The notes under the pieces: generated by a model | Databases searched by the model: none | Seen by the model: only the letters and a program-made list of their open reading frames with translations | What the model was told of the DNA's origin: nothing | Made by a program: the position numbers and the translations under genes | Assembly: GCA_032622095.1 (NCBI GenBank) | Contig: CP136064.1 | Span: forward strand, 191,629,794-191,693,793 | Direction: 5' to 3' | DNA from: Siphonodentalium dalli | Lineage: Eukaryota > Mollusca > Scaphopoda > Gadilida > Siphonodentaliidae | Length of the DNA stretch: 64,000 bases | In this document: positions 23,604 to 35,255 of the stretch, piece after piece | How the letters are laid out: each line of letters begins with the position of its first letter | Position numbering within the stretch: position 1 is the stretch's first letter

Positions 23604-24299
23604 CCATACTTAGCCTATCTTTGATATTGTTTTCAAATTTGGCTTTCGCATACTTTTTCATGTTGTTGACTTTGTTCTTGGTTCGTGGATTTTTTGTATT
23701 TTGTCCAAGTATTTTCAGTGCCAGACTCGATGGCGACCGATCGCAATCTATCTCTACGTCGAATCTCACTTCTGATGTCGCTATTGAACCAAATGTTGTC
23801 TTTCGGTCTTATCGTAACTGTAGTTTGTGGTGTAGCGATTCGCATTATTTCAAAGAATTTATCATAGAAAATTTGCACTACCCTATCAATGTCGTTTTCA
23901 GGCTGGAGGAGATCGTCCCAATTTATATAATTTATTAAAATTGCCGCCTTTTGGAAGTCGCCGCGATTATAGTTTCATCCCCTTCCTTCCAAAGGAAAAT
24001 ATGGCAGTTGATCAAATGAGATGGTCGCATAAACACCTAAGTGGTCCAAAATTTCTAAGTCAAGGATGTCGGCATCCCTCACTTGAATGTCAGGGCTTAT
24101 AATGATGGGGTCCAGAAGCGTCGCGGATGTAGCAGCGATTCTGGTCGGGGGTGTAATCACATTTCTGAGTGAAAAATAGTCAGTGATATTTTAAGTTTGG
24201 ACGAGGGATCTACATGATTTGAATTAAAATCCCCAAGTAGTATTACTTTATGGGAAATATCTAACGGTTCAAAAATGGATTCCTCGAAGAGGGTCCAAT

Positions 24300-24785
24300 G
24301 GATTCCTCGAAGATGCCGTTGACCCAAGATTACCTAAAGGGGCAAATATAAGCAACGAAGAGCGTACTTATGTAGAACAATTGTTACAAATGGGTCACCT
24401 CACTAGGTGAATGTCCTGGGCGCACACTTGCCCGAGAATAAAGCGCTACTTACTTACCTTTGACTTCCGATGAGTTAATGGGGAGGGGGGCAATACATTA
24501 TAGTATCAATAAAGAGCATTTATTATCGTCTAGAAAATGTGTGGGGAAATTGGTGTACAAATTTTAAAATAGGAAGAGTGTTTATCAGAGGTTAGACTCA
24601 TTTCGCGTCGTGTTTATAAGGCCGTAAATGAAATCAGGATAGACTGTTATTTAAAATCGGCCACCAATTTTACCCACATATCTTCTGGAATGATGATGAT
24701 CGCATTTTATATTATCATATAATCTGTTAGTCCCACTTGAAGTTATATGCATTTTAAGTAGTACGAGTAAACGGCATCCATCTCA
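24300..24785. other. Spacer between LINE and repeat: little recognised
   Basis: A short local duplication (ATGGATTCCTCGAAGA at about 24280-24315) lies at the LINE's broken 5' edge. The rest shows nothing recognisable. Confidence 0.4.
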
Positions 24786-24789
24786 TGAT

Positions 24790-25010
24790 AATATAAGTGT
24801 CAATTTCAATTTTCGCCGACCAGATTGCAACAATTTTGTGTATATAATTAATTATTTAATGCCATCAAATATCGGTGCCCTTTTAAGATATTTGATGTCA
24901 ACGGGACCAATAAAATTAGATTCATCGGGTCAAATTACTGATATGTGCAAATGTTCAGCTCCGATGGTCCAGCCGTTTCTGTTTAAACAATCAGTAGATG
25001 AAAGCCAATT
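24790..25010 (+). repeat. Dispersed repeat, right member of the inverted pair
   Basis: This copy reads TTCGCCGACCAGATTGCAAC, TTTTAAGATATTTGATGTCA and CGATGGTCCAGCCGTTTCTG. It is the inverted counterpart of 20370-20600. The 4.2-kb space between the two holds the LINE. Confidence 0.7.
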
Positions 25011-25439
25011 GCGACAGCCTCATGTTTGACACCGTGTCGCTAGTAGTCCCTCATATGACGTCACACGAAGGAAGATGAACGATTCAGACGCATAATCCAT
25101 CATGTATAATTCAATGGCATGACTCGCCTTAACTTGAGTTACTGGCAGCCTACAAACCTAAATTTTTAAACAAGATACCGAAGAGCAATACTGTGCATTG
25201 CGTGGTACCACATTCCAGTAGTAAAGTGCCGACTGAATAATTTGAACAAAATTGTCTAAGAAACCGGTGGGTAGAGGCACGAACCAGAGTCTCATAAATT
25301 TCTCGGCATGTTAGGACCCATTTCTCGGCATTTTGAGTAGACTACCTTTCACTTTAAACTAGTGAACGTTAGTGACATATTTTTTAGTTGTCAATCTACG
25401 TAGCCAACAATAGTCGGCGTTTGAAATTGCTGATCGATT

Positions 25440-25870
25440 TAAAGGTACTCAATCCGATCAGAGGGTTCCCATCTCAACAGATTCCAACAACAACAATCCG
25501 ATCAGAGAGTCCTATATTACTATTTCTTTTGCGGTAAAAAATATTTGATTCGAGTCGAGGAACACATCAAACAAAGCTCAGTTATTAGATATTGATTTTT
25601 GAAATTTGTTATTTTCTCGAGATGAGTACTAATAATTGCATTCAACTGCGTAATCTGCTCGAGATGTGTACACCAACACACTATTCAAACAGACAAGGAT
25701 GGATAACTCTAAAATCAAGTGGTAATAATAACGCAATTTTGACTGTTCTGGGCCAGAAAGTATTCGATAATGAATAATTGATTTCTAAAATCGATATCTA
25801 AAAAATCTGAGCTTTGATGGGTGGCTTCCTCGACTCAAATATTTGTGACCCACGAAGCCATTGAAATTGT
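25440..25870 (+). mobile_element. Truncated TTAA-type repeat, family F copy 1
   Basis: It begins TTTAAAGGTACTCAATC. It shares GCAATTTTGAC, TTCTGGGCCA, AAAATCGATATCT and TTCCTCGACTC in order with 34400-34690, whose right end is the inverse GATTGAGTACCT followed by TTAA. The right end of this copy is not visible. Confidence 0.6.
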
Positions 25871-25879
25871 AATTGTTTA

Positions 25880-27610
25880 AAACTCCTCTCAATTACTGTC
25901 AGATAACAGGAACGCATACATCCCCGCACGTGAAAGATTCTGCCGGCGTCTGGAATAATTCTTGAAGACATCTCAAAGAATAAACGAAGTTTAATTAACA
26001 AAACATCAACAGACACTGGCTGTTTATAACAATAAAAAACATAAACTTAAAGCGTGAAGAAATGTAACGAGTGTTCTGTTCATCCGGCACCAGTTGTAAG
26101 AGACGTCTTTCTGAAATACAATGGAACATTTACTATATTTTTATTATAGAAATAGAAGCAAACCCCTGCAGACACTACACCCAGTCAGCAAACTAACTCC
26201 CATTTACAAATAATAATAAAAAGATCATAAGGGTATGCTCACAAGCTGGACAATTTGCAGCCATCCGTTGTAGTGTGCTGTATTGTGCAATATGATATGA
26301 ATTTAATATGTGCCCAACAGATAAATAGCGGAGCGAGATCCATTTTAATTTGTTAACTTGTTATTGGATCAGACTAATCCGCATGCCTCTATAAACATAA
26401 TCCAACAATATTTATACTATGTTATTATTACCATTCTTAAAACAGGATATTTTACAGTCTGTGGAGGATTGAAATCCGCGACAATTAACTTTGAATAAGA
26501 TTAATATCTGGACAAACCAACGAGTCATAAGACTCTTAAACGTTTTACTTCGATCGCAAAATAAGAGATGCATTTATACATAAGTGGTCCGAAATCTCCC
26601 GAAATCCAGCTAGTTTCATTTAATCGAATTATTAAGAAATAATTCTAATGGGAACTCGATCCATATTTGGACAACAGATTTCCAAAAGTTACAATTATTC
26701 AATTTCCGTAATTAAAAAACAGTCAGGATGCTGTCGATTTTCGTCGGAAAGGTATTTATACTTCAGAGTCTTCTTGAAGCTGAGCAATATTAATAAACCC
26801 CACTAACTTGACCATATATGGTAATAATAGTCCACGAAACAACAAGCAGAATCAATGTGTCAATGACACTGTAGCTCAACTTTGGAAGGAGTATTATGGT
26901 TGAGCAATTAATAGAATGATAAAGGAAAGTTAAAGTTAGTTCTTGTATTGTGTAGTTGAAATTATTTTAATTTCATACATTTCACCAATAAATGTGGGCT
27001 GCAGGGTGTGCCGATGGATTCAAATTTGAAATCCAATATGACTGCTGGCAGCCATGTTTTAACTAATAAAAAAAATTCGGAAATAATTAAAGGCTCCGAT
27101 CTAGAGGTCCCCCCCGCCAAAGATCCATATGAAAATTGGCGATGGGTGGTTGTAAAAAAAAATAGGGAGTAAAACAATATTTTGTTTTGCAGGTTTGATG
27201 GTGGCGGATCCCCGAAAAAGCCAGATGCAAAAAAAACGGCATACCTTCCTGCAAATTTTTTACTACCCCTCCCCTCAATGTTAACACGAAATAGTGACCG
27301 TGCAGACACCAGACAAGATTGTGTCAAACACTGCCGCCGTTTCAGAAGGGACACATTCAGTTAGATGCAAATTCTAGTGAGAAGATCTTGCATCAAAATG
27401 TATACTTATGTATATATATTTTTGTGAAGCCAAGATACAAAACCATCTTTAATGGCAAAATTGGAACTCCGCCCAAAGATGGCCACCAAAATGGCAGCCG
27501 GAAGTGAACAATTTGATGTATTGTTTTTACGAATATCTTCTAGATCAGTTTGTGCCTATTGGAACTGGTTGAAAATTTGGACTTATTTTGCATTTATCAT
27601 GTCAACTTAT
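25880..27610. other. Nothing recognised
   Basis: AT-rich DNA without recognisable exons, RNA genes or clear repeats. Around 27060-27300 a purine/pyrimidine-skewed stretch with A-runs and CCCCTCCCCTC may be transposon debris. Confidence 0.4.
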
Positions 27611-27616
27611 CACTGG

Positions 27617-27840
27617 GGCAATGAAATATGCCATTCATAGAGTCGCAGCGCCTTCCAATCTTGTCAAATTCGATATTGCAAAATGCGGTATAAAAGTTCA
27701 CCTAAAATTACCTTTGGGATTCTAGTCAAACAAGAAATGAGCAGAACTAGGCAAAGTAAGTTATCACTTAATGAATATTCCAACTCAATGGAACCAAAAT
27801 TGTCACTTTGGCTCAAAATCAAAATCTTTTCAAGTAAAAA
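27617..27840 (+). repeat. Dispersed repeat family E, copy 1
   Basis: It shares AATATGCCATTCAT, GCGGTATAAAA, GGGATTCT(A/G)G, AAACAAGAAATGAGCAGAA and CAATGGAACCAA in order with the reverse complement of 30500-30715. Confidence 0.75.
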
Positions 27841-28269
27841 AATTGAACCATGTTTGTTATCAAAGGGGTTGATTATTTTGATCGGTGATAAATGTGTCAC
27901 TGATTAGTTCTCACCGATGAGTTTTAAGACAAATTACTCAAGATGGGTAGCTATAAATGGTCAATGAGATGAGGGACCCTGTATGCAGACAAATAAAATT
28001 GAAAGTTAACTTATTTTATTTATTGCTAAAGACGGTTTGCAAAATGGCAACTAAAATTTGGTAAAAAAGTTGATGTGTGATACATGCCGAACTTTATTCT
28101 CTGCTGTTCCGAATAGGTTGCAAATTGCGATTCACTTCGTTATTATACATGTTACATAATCAACTGACAACTAAATGTTATATTGTTGTCCCAGACATAT
28201 CAAATGTATTATAAAGAATGCAGTATGGAATTTTGCCGAAAAATTATTTTGGGATTGGCTGTAAAATAT

Positions 28270-29110
28270 AATTGTTGAGTGCATATGTATACATTGAGTT
28301 GCTGCATGAGCATGTGTGCGAGTATACACGAGTGGATAATTGTCATGTTCCAGTTAAACCCCGTCAAGTTCAAGTTAAACCCTGTATATGGAAGTATGGA
28401 GTGTACTAATGACCCGTGTGTGGGGTATTGGTATATCTGGAAGCGTTGTATGGCCATTGGGGAGGTGTATATGTATATCTGGACTGACCCAATGGTCATT
28501 TGTGAGGTGTTCATGTACATTTCGAGTGGCAAGATGGCCACGAGTGTGGCCAATATGTATACAGACGTGAACGTATGGCTAATTTGTATACAAGTAGTGA
28601 CCCAACACGAATCTGGTGTACAGAGTTTACAGCGAGTTGCTGAATTGTCACGAGTGATGTGTATATATATATGGAGTGTATATATATGGAAGTATGGGAG
28701 TGTGTGAATACCCGCGTGCACCGTATGGACATTGGCGATTTGTATCTGTATATGGAGCGACTTTGGTCATGGGTTGGGTATATATGTATATTTTGAGTGG
28801 TTATATAGCCATGAAAGTGTCAAATGACAAACATACAGGGAGTGACTATGATCGATGGCGAGGCGAAAAGGTATACAAGAAGTGACTATGATCACGAATC
28901 TGGTGTTTAAGTATACGGGTAGTGACTATACGGCGATGGGCGAGATGCAGGATTGCACCTGGTGTGCGTGTATGCTGAATCATGGCTGCATGGTCATGTG
29001 TGTGGGTGGGTGGGTGTTCTGGTAAAGCCAAGTGCGGCTGTATGATCATGGCGAGGTGTATAAAGCGAGTGTCGCATGGTCGTTTGTGGTGTTTATGTAT
29101 ATACAAAATG
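28270..29110. other. GT/TATA-rich degenerate repeat region
   Basis: Recurrent words (GTGTATATATGGA, GTATGGAGTGT, CACGAATCTGGTGTA, AGTGACTATGATC) suggest a diverged tandem array. Long reading frames on both strands here are low-complexity by-products. No gene was recognised. Confidence 0.45.
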
Positions 29111-29114
29111 ACTG

Positions 29115-29926
29115 GGAATGGTGGGTTGTGCAGTGAACCTTAAGGCGACTATTGCTTTCCACAAACTCTATGATATGTTACTGGATACTGTTAATGTCAA
29201 GAGAGTTCATCTTTATGGCATTTTATATGCACAATGGAGTGAACAATTTTCCTTACAATAGCCGACAATTTGATCAATTTTGATGCCAATGGCCAGAAAT
29301 TCGAGGTGAATGGATCAGATGAGCCACATAAGGTCCTGCTCAGTTCCGTTTCAAAGTTATGCCCATTTCGATAAAAAAAAAATCGCCAGAATGCCAAAAG
29401 AACTAGTCGGCAAAATTCCCTACTGCATACTTTTAAATCGATTTTCCATGACTATAAGGTAATGTGACAACCAGAATAGAACACTTAGTTGTCCTTTGAT
29501 TAACTAAAATCAAAAATAACCAAGTGACTCATTATTTTCTGCCTTTTTCTTAACGGCAGAGAATAATGTTCGGGAGGTCTGAAAAAAATAATTGTTTACC
29601 ATATTTGGTTGCCAATTTGCCCACCATCTAGGATTAATTGTGTATAAAGGCACCTCAGTGAGACACCTTAAGACAGATAAAATTAATATACACCTTTGAT
29701 ATCAAAGGTAGTTCAATTTACTTGAAACAAAAAAATGGTCCAAACCTGAAGAGTAATATTTTGCCGATTTTTGAAGTCATGTTTGGGATAGAAAAATCGC
29801 ATATTTCTGAGAATGTTCGTGGTTACAATAGTAATAATTAACCATGATACATCAGAAATGTTAGTATTCAATGTACATAAGAGTCTTTAATTAAGACATA
29901 TGTCGATTTTATTCCATCAACATATT
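29115..29926. other. Nothing recognised
   Basis: AT-rich sequence without supported exons or repeats. It ends at the TTAA that flanks the next element. Confidence 0.4.
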
Positions 29927-29930
29927 TTAA

Positions 29931-30440
29931 CGATACGGGCGGCGTTGGCGGTGGGTATGCTGTTAAAATATTCAACTCCGTCAAAAACCGCCATAAACAG
30001 AACGAATAGTAAAATATAGACACTTTGTTCTTATACAATCAGAAATATGTCATAAACAGTATGTTATTGCCAAATGTTTTTCCATTGTTATGTAAAGGAA
30101 AGCAAAAAATGTTACGAAACCTGGCATTTGTTTAGATCCGGATATGGTACACATAAAGAGCGTTATTTGTTACTGTTTTCCAGATATGGAAATAATAAAG
30201 AGCGTTTATATCATTTGTGTGTGATTAACCAATAGAATTGCTGTGTTATGTAAACAGAAGCCAAACTTCTGCAACACGAGAAGGTTCTTGTTTACGTACA
30301 CCATCGTACGTATTGATGACAATATACTATTTTTAAGCGCCGATTATGTTATGAACAAAACTATATATTTTTAATATTCCTTCAGTTGATGGCGATTTGA
30401 ACAAATATGAATATTTCTGCAACGAATGCCGCCCGTGCCT
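29931..30440 (+). mobile_element. TTAA-flanked 510-bp MITE, family A copy 1
   Basis: TTAA at 29927-29930 and 30441-30444 flanks inverted ends CGATACGGGCGGCG and GCCGCCCGTGCCT. The inside contains TAAAGAGCGTT and AACACGAGAAGGTTCTTGTT, shared with the inverted copy at 54973-55492. There is no coding capacity, so it would be mobilised in trans. Confidence 0.88.
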
Positions 30441-30499
30441 TTAAGCGATTTCAGTGAACGTTGGGGCAATATCTAGGATTTTCCATAGTTTGTCCGCCA

Positions 30500-30715
30500 T
30501 TTCGTCAGGCATTATGAGCCAACGACAATGTTGGTTCCATTGAATTGGAATATCCCAAAGAGATGCCTCAATACGCACAATTCTGCTCATTTCTTGTTTA
30601 AATAGTCCAGAATCCCAACTGCCTTTTTGAGAAATTTTATACCGCGTTCTGCAAAATAGAATTTGAGGGACCGGAAGGGGCTGGGGGCCATGAATGGCAT
30701 ATTGCATTGCTCACA
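30500..30715 (-). repeat. Dispersed repeat family E, copy 2
   Basis: Inverted relative to copy 1. On the minus strand it reads AATATGCCATTCATGG, ACGCGGTATAAAA, AACAAGAAATGAGCAGAATT and CAATGGAACCAACATTGTCG. Confidence 0.75.
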
Positions 30716-30719
30716 AGGA

Positions 30720-32265
30720 TCAGTTAATATGAAACATTAAAAAATAAAGGTATAATTCTCAACCGAAACTGATCTAGAAGATATTAGTGAACAAGGGCGT
30801 GTCAAAATACGCCCTTTAGCCATTTTGAATTCTACAACCGCAAAATAATATAATTTGAGCCAACAAGGAATCTTATTACCACTAATTTGAATGCCAAAAG
30901 GCGGTCAAGGGTCCCTCGCAAGTCGACAAATGGTATAACTCATGTGAAAATAACTGGACAGAACCCAAATTCAAACACTGCCTGTAGTTTTAGCTGGGAA
31001 ATTAAGATACCAGCTTTGGTTCAAAACAATAATCCAAACAGGAATGGCCGGTCGGAAACCGAAATGTTTCGAAATCTTGTCAAATTCCAAGTTGGAAAAA
31101 GGGACGTAACTCATGGAAGAATAACTGGACGAATATTCGAACGGGCCTGTATCTTTAGATGGTGTCCCGAAAAATTGTGGGTGCATTTTTTTTTTTTATA
31201 TAAATAGTAGATTCTTTGAACAATTCTTTAATCACATTAGCTTTCAACTGTCTGTTAACACCTATATTTGTGTATGTTAACACAACTACTAGGTGTATAT
31301 AGAACATGCATACCTATTTTATAGGATTAGACGAATCAAATAAATCTGTAAATTCTAGTTGAAAATGGAAATCTCTTCCACATAATAGATTGAACGGACC
31401 AAAACATGCATTTGCATGCGATTATTCCACCTATATACCAAACATGAAAGCAATACGATAACCATAACTTTATCGGAACATCAAAAATAAACAAATACTG
31501 AGTCAAATAGGGGCATAACGAGGAAAAATTTCATCGAAGCCAACTTATGCGAACTTAAAGCTGTATTTTCATGTTCTTGACGCACATACAGGCACGAAGT
31601 TGAAAGCTATCGGATAAGTCACGGTATAACTTTAGTCATCATACGGACAACAAAAAATAACCAGCAAATTCCCAGTCGAAAAAAGGCACACATCAGTCAG
31701 AAATGGTCGAACTGGACCTAAATTCGAAGATGGCAGAACTATCTCATGAATAAGACCACATAGCAAATTTCCTAACATTGTCAAATATTTTTAAAGTTAT
31801 CATCCGGACAAGAACCGTTCGGCACGGAAACTACTAATTTCTACATAAATATATGCTACTAGCCGATATGCGAGACTTCGTCCGGGCTTTTATGCATTAC
31901 TTTGTGATCGGCTCCGTCTGGGCAGAATATAGAGAGACTGGGCTTGTTGAAGAAAAGTATTGGGAGAAAGAAAAAACTATTGAGAAAACGATCTACTTCT
32001 TCAAAGTGACAACGTTGAACCTTCACTGAGCGAACATTGAAGAAAAGTATTGGGAGAAATAACAAAAAAACTATTTTTCGATCGGTCCAGAAACATGCCT
32101 ACACGAGAAGAGAGGTCAAGGTCGCACGTGAAATTGGACCCGCCCATATTGTTCGCTGGATCAAAATAGGGCTACATACCAAATTTGAGTCGGATGGGTC
32201 GGGCAGTTTTCGAGTCTAGAAAACGCATACATAGAGAAGTTCAATATATGATGGATTAATATTTA
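30720..32265. other. Degenerate interspersed repeats
   Basis: Phrases recur: ATAACTCATG...AATAACTGGAC at about 30934 and 31107, and AGAAAAGTATTGGGAGAAA at about 31950 and 32040. At 31857 GCTACTAGCCGAT...GTCCGGGCT resembles the start of the 41525 repeat. No gene was seen. Confidence 0.45.
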
Positions 32266-32267
32266 CC

Positions 32268-32273
32268 TTTTAT
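32268..32273 (-). terminator. Polyadenylation hexamer overlapping the stop codon of the secreted-peptide gene
   Basis: The minus strand reads CAATAAAAGG, so the TAA stop sits inside AATAAA. If used, the 3'UTR would be only about 15-30 nt. Confidence 0.35.
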
Positions 32274-35240
32274 TGTGTCGTTGATTCAATACCGCCTTCC
32301 GGTTGGGCCTCCTCCGCTTTTATCAATTCCAGCACTTCTTTGAGGAAATCCTTCACGCTAGCACACATGTCGTGAACGAGGACGTCAAAGATTTCACCTC
32401 CTTCCGGGTTGTCTATATCTGGTACATTTTGATGTTGTCTATGTCGCCGTCTGAGTTTGTGTAGGGCAGCCTACAGTAACAAAATGCGAGTTCATGGTGA
32501 AACCTAATTATTGAGCGAGGTGCGTTATTTCAAAAGTCTGAAATTTTGTCAAATTTGCTGGCTGTAAAGGTATACTTTCGAACCAAAACAATCTAGACTA
32601 AACACTTGAAGCTAATAAGAAAACAGTATTTTAGACTCTTAAAGTGATGCGAAACATTCCGGTAGGGTGAACAAATATAAATGGAGAATAATCTTGTTCA
32701 AAGTAGTAATTTTTACAAATATTATATCCAAATTGACAACAGTCATTCTTATTATTTATTAAATGTAGCCACTCTATGGCGAAATCGTTTTCGTTACTTG
32801 ATCGCCGATATATGTGTCCCGAATCCAGTAGGAAATATTTACATTTGAGCGTAGTTCAGTCGGTCGATTTGGTTCAGATTTTCGGCGATGTTAGTAGAAT
32901 GGTACATTCCTCCAGTTGGCATAGTGCCTGGATACCAACTGATCCGTTTCGCTCACCCGACCCGAACAAGTACATAATATGTACTTCCAAATGTTAATAG
33001 TTTCATACCAATACGCTGCTGGACTAGCCCATCATGTCCGTTTGGCCTAGGATTGCTCTTATGTGGAATTTCAACAGTATTTGTACATACTTTGAAACTA
33101 AATGCGTCTCGCGTTTATAAATTTGAAATTAAAACTTGGGACTGCGTGCATTTTAAAATAATCTGCCGATATGCGTTACACGAAGGACGCTGCATGTATA
33201 GATCAATTGATGACCAGACGCGTTTTCTGCATACATCCAGGTAATATATAAAGATATATTTAATATAATTTCTCTGCATCTATCCGGCGACTTGGAATTT
33301 CACATATCTTCATTGTATATAGAAACTGAACAATTGAGAAAAGACAAAAACAATGGATTTTAATAAATTTGAGGTTGAAAATATTTTCTACACCCACACC
33401 CCCCCCCCCCCCTTTGGGTACCAATTTTAGAACTGCTAAAAATAATAATTTCACACAACAATCCATTACCAAATAGCTTACTCCCATGGCTCTATGAGGT
33501 GGAGCTTCATTTAGTGCCATATCTTTTTAAAAAAAATTTAATTGTACGACACAGCCCCCAGACCCTATAATACAATGGAGAATAAAGCAGCCACAAATAT
33601 TTCAGCCTAATGAAAAACAAATTTGGTATTCAGGCTAGTCCAATCAAAACGGTGGCAGTGAACTGTTAATATGCCACGGTATTAAGAGATCTGATCAGCT
33701 GGTGATTTGGCTATGGGCACATGACCTACAACTTAACCCAATGTTTTATGATCAGGAGACATAAAACAAATTCTTAAATATAAAATTTGATGGGGTGGTT
33801 GTCTATCCAATGAAATTAATAAATTTCTTTAAATAACTTTTCTCTCGTGATCTTCAGATATGATATCATGATCATAACAGCAATTGTGAAAAACTTCTTT
33901 AAATAAATATCTTTCATGCCATTGGAAGTATATTGTAAATTAGGTTATATTTTCCATTAATTTTATGTTCTTATATTGTGTCGCAATTTAACATTTGTAC
34001 CAAATTTCAAAAAAGGATTCTAGAAATGCATGTATTTTAAAGCAAGATATATAATAAACATACCATGTACTGCGACGATTCTGAACGCCCGTACGGCTCT
34101 AGGTAAGAAATAACGTTAGCGTCCGAAATAGGGTGCAGTGCACTAAAAGACTAAAAGTGTTCAACTTGTTGCAGTGGCACGTTTCGTACGTTTGAAGAGC
34201 ACACATTCTCGGCCTTATTGTTTGGTTACATTGCGTGACTTGTGCGGTATTAAAATTCACAACACAAATTTCAAGTCTCATCACAAATATAGCAACAACA
34301 TTTCTTCAAAATACGCTTTAGTCAACAGAATCCATTAATTGCAACAAAATAATGCTAACCACTGTCAATTATAGTAACAAATTTCCCAAAACGTGTTATT
34401 TATCAACATTTTGTTCAACGAAATACGACCGTATTATCACTCTAGTATTCTCGAAATTTTGCCGTATTACCACTTGTTTTTTAAAGTTATCCATCATACG
34501 CAATTTTGACCGAGACCGTCCATTTGACGGAGTGTTTCTGGGCCACAAATAATTGAAATAAACAAACTTCAAAAATCGATATCTGACAGAGCTTTGATGT
34601 GTCGGTTCCTCGACTCTATCAAATATGTTTTACCCCCGAAGCCAAATAAATAGTAATTTAGGAGCGTTAATTTTGATTGAGTACCTTTAATGATAGATCA
34701 TGGAGCCAGCCGAAGACTACATGTGGCCGAGTTCACCACGACGAGAGGTAAAGCATAGATTGGCCGGATTGGTGTTTAACGGAATTACAGTTAAAGACAT
34801 ACCCGCAATGGACTTAATGCACGTTTTCCAACACCTTCATCTCCTGCACCTCCTGCACCTGCACCTCCTGCACCTTCGCCTCCTGCACCTCCATTTCCTC
34901 CATCTCCTGCACCTCCTGCACCTCCATCTCCTTCACCTCCTGCACCTCCATCTCCTTCACCTCCTGCACCTCCATCTCCTTCACCTCCTGCACCTTCATC
35001 TATTCTGATGCACGCTTGAATTAAAGGCATCAATGGTATCATCATGCTCGGCATACGACGTGTTGCTGGAGTTGTGTATTGCTGGTCTGTGCCGACCGGT
35101 TCTTGGGTTGAACCTGCTACATTAGTTGGACTATCACTTGCCATTCTTCTTGCAACCATCCTTCTCGATGGGTTATAAAGACTATACGCATCGGCGAGAG
35201 CCACAGCGGAGATCAGGAGAAACAAACTTAGAGGCGACAT
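32270..35240 (-). CDS. Secreted glycine/acid-repeat precursor with a cationic segment (candidate host-defence peptide)
   Basis: Two exons join in phase 0 (35240-34803 and 32470-32270) to give 212 residues. The ATG follows directly on a splice acceptor (TTTCTTCCAG), so a 5'UTR exon lies upstream. Residues 1-18 form a signal peptide (MSPLSLFLLISAVALADA). Next come dibasic/RR sites (SRR, ARR, TRR), a repeat region rich in GEGDGGAG (about 82-135), and GVGKR at 136-140. A strongly cationic, Leu/Ala-containing stretch follows (about 141-160, six Arg/Lys and three His). An acidic, probably helical tail ends IESTTQ. There are only two Cys (one each side of the repeat). The layout resembles antimicrobial or neuropeptide precursors, in which acidic spacers balance a basic peptide. 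No homologue is recognised and function is inferred. Extra exons within the 2.3-kb intron cannot be excluded. Confidence 0.65.
33275..34045 (-). repeat. Diverged relative of the 948-bp TTAA element, within the peptide-gene intron
   Basis: AATTTCACATATCTTCAT, ACAAAAACAATGGATTTTAA, GGTACCAA...GAACTGCTA and TAATTTCACA occur in the same order as in the reverse complement of 19620-19890. GGTACAAATG and GATATCATATC match the other half. A poly(C) run lies at about 33401. The ends are not preserved. Confidence 0.6.
34400..34690 (+). mobile_element. TTAA-type repeat, family F copy 2 (in the peptide-gene intron)
   Basis: It shares an ordered set of words with 25440-25870 and ends GATTGAGTACCT followed by TTAA (about 34686-34689). 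The left end is unclear. Confidence 0.6.
34830..34999 (-). repeat. Coding minisatellite of the secreted-peptide gene
   Basis: 24-bp units (CCTCCATCTCCTTCACCTCC TGCA on the plus strand) repeat about three times at 34918-34999, then decay into 6- to 15-bp variants. They encode GEGDGGAG-type repeats. The Leu/His-rich frame on the plus strand is an artefact of this repeat. Confidence 0.85.
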
Positions 35241-35255
35241 CTGGAAGAAAAGCAA

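Larger units (their letters stand above)
20640..24290 (-). mobile_element. Decayed non-LTR retrotransposon (APE endonuclease plus reverse transcriptase)
   Basis: On the minus strand, the order is endonuclease end (ILLGDFNSNH, at about 24225-24200), ATSATLLDPIIISPDI (about 24130-24070), a linker, reverse transcriptase, and a C-terminal C/H knuckle. The element is interrupted at 22993-23603 by a palindromic insertion: reading frame MKKYAKAKFENN... stops there and resumes NDSSSPCEFWHL. The N-terminal endonuclease portion beyond about 24290 is missing. The RT resembles the CR1/Jockey group; the clade is not resolved. Confidence 0.85.

Noticed and set aside
28209-28732. Long open frames on both strands rich in Ile/Tyr/Thr/His or Met/Val/Trp
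   Set aside because: Low-complexity GT/TATA repeats; no domain, splice or signal support.
34700-35008. Plus-strand Leu/His-rich open frame (HLLHLHLLHL repeats)
   Set aside because: It is the antisense shadow of the coding minisatellite of the secreted-peptide gene.
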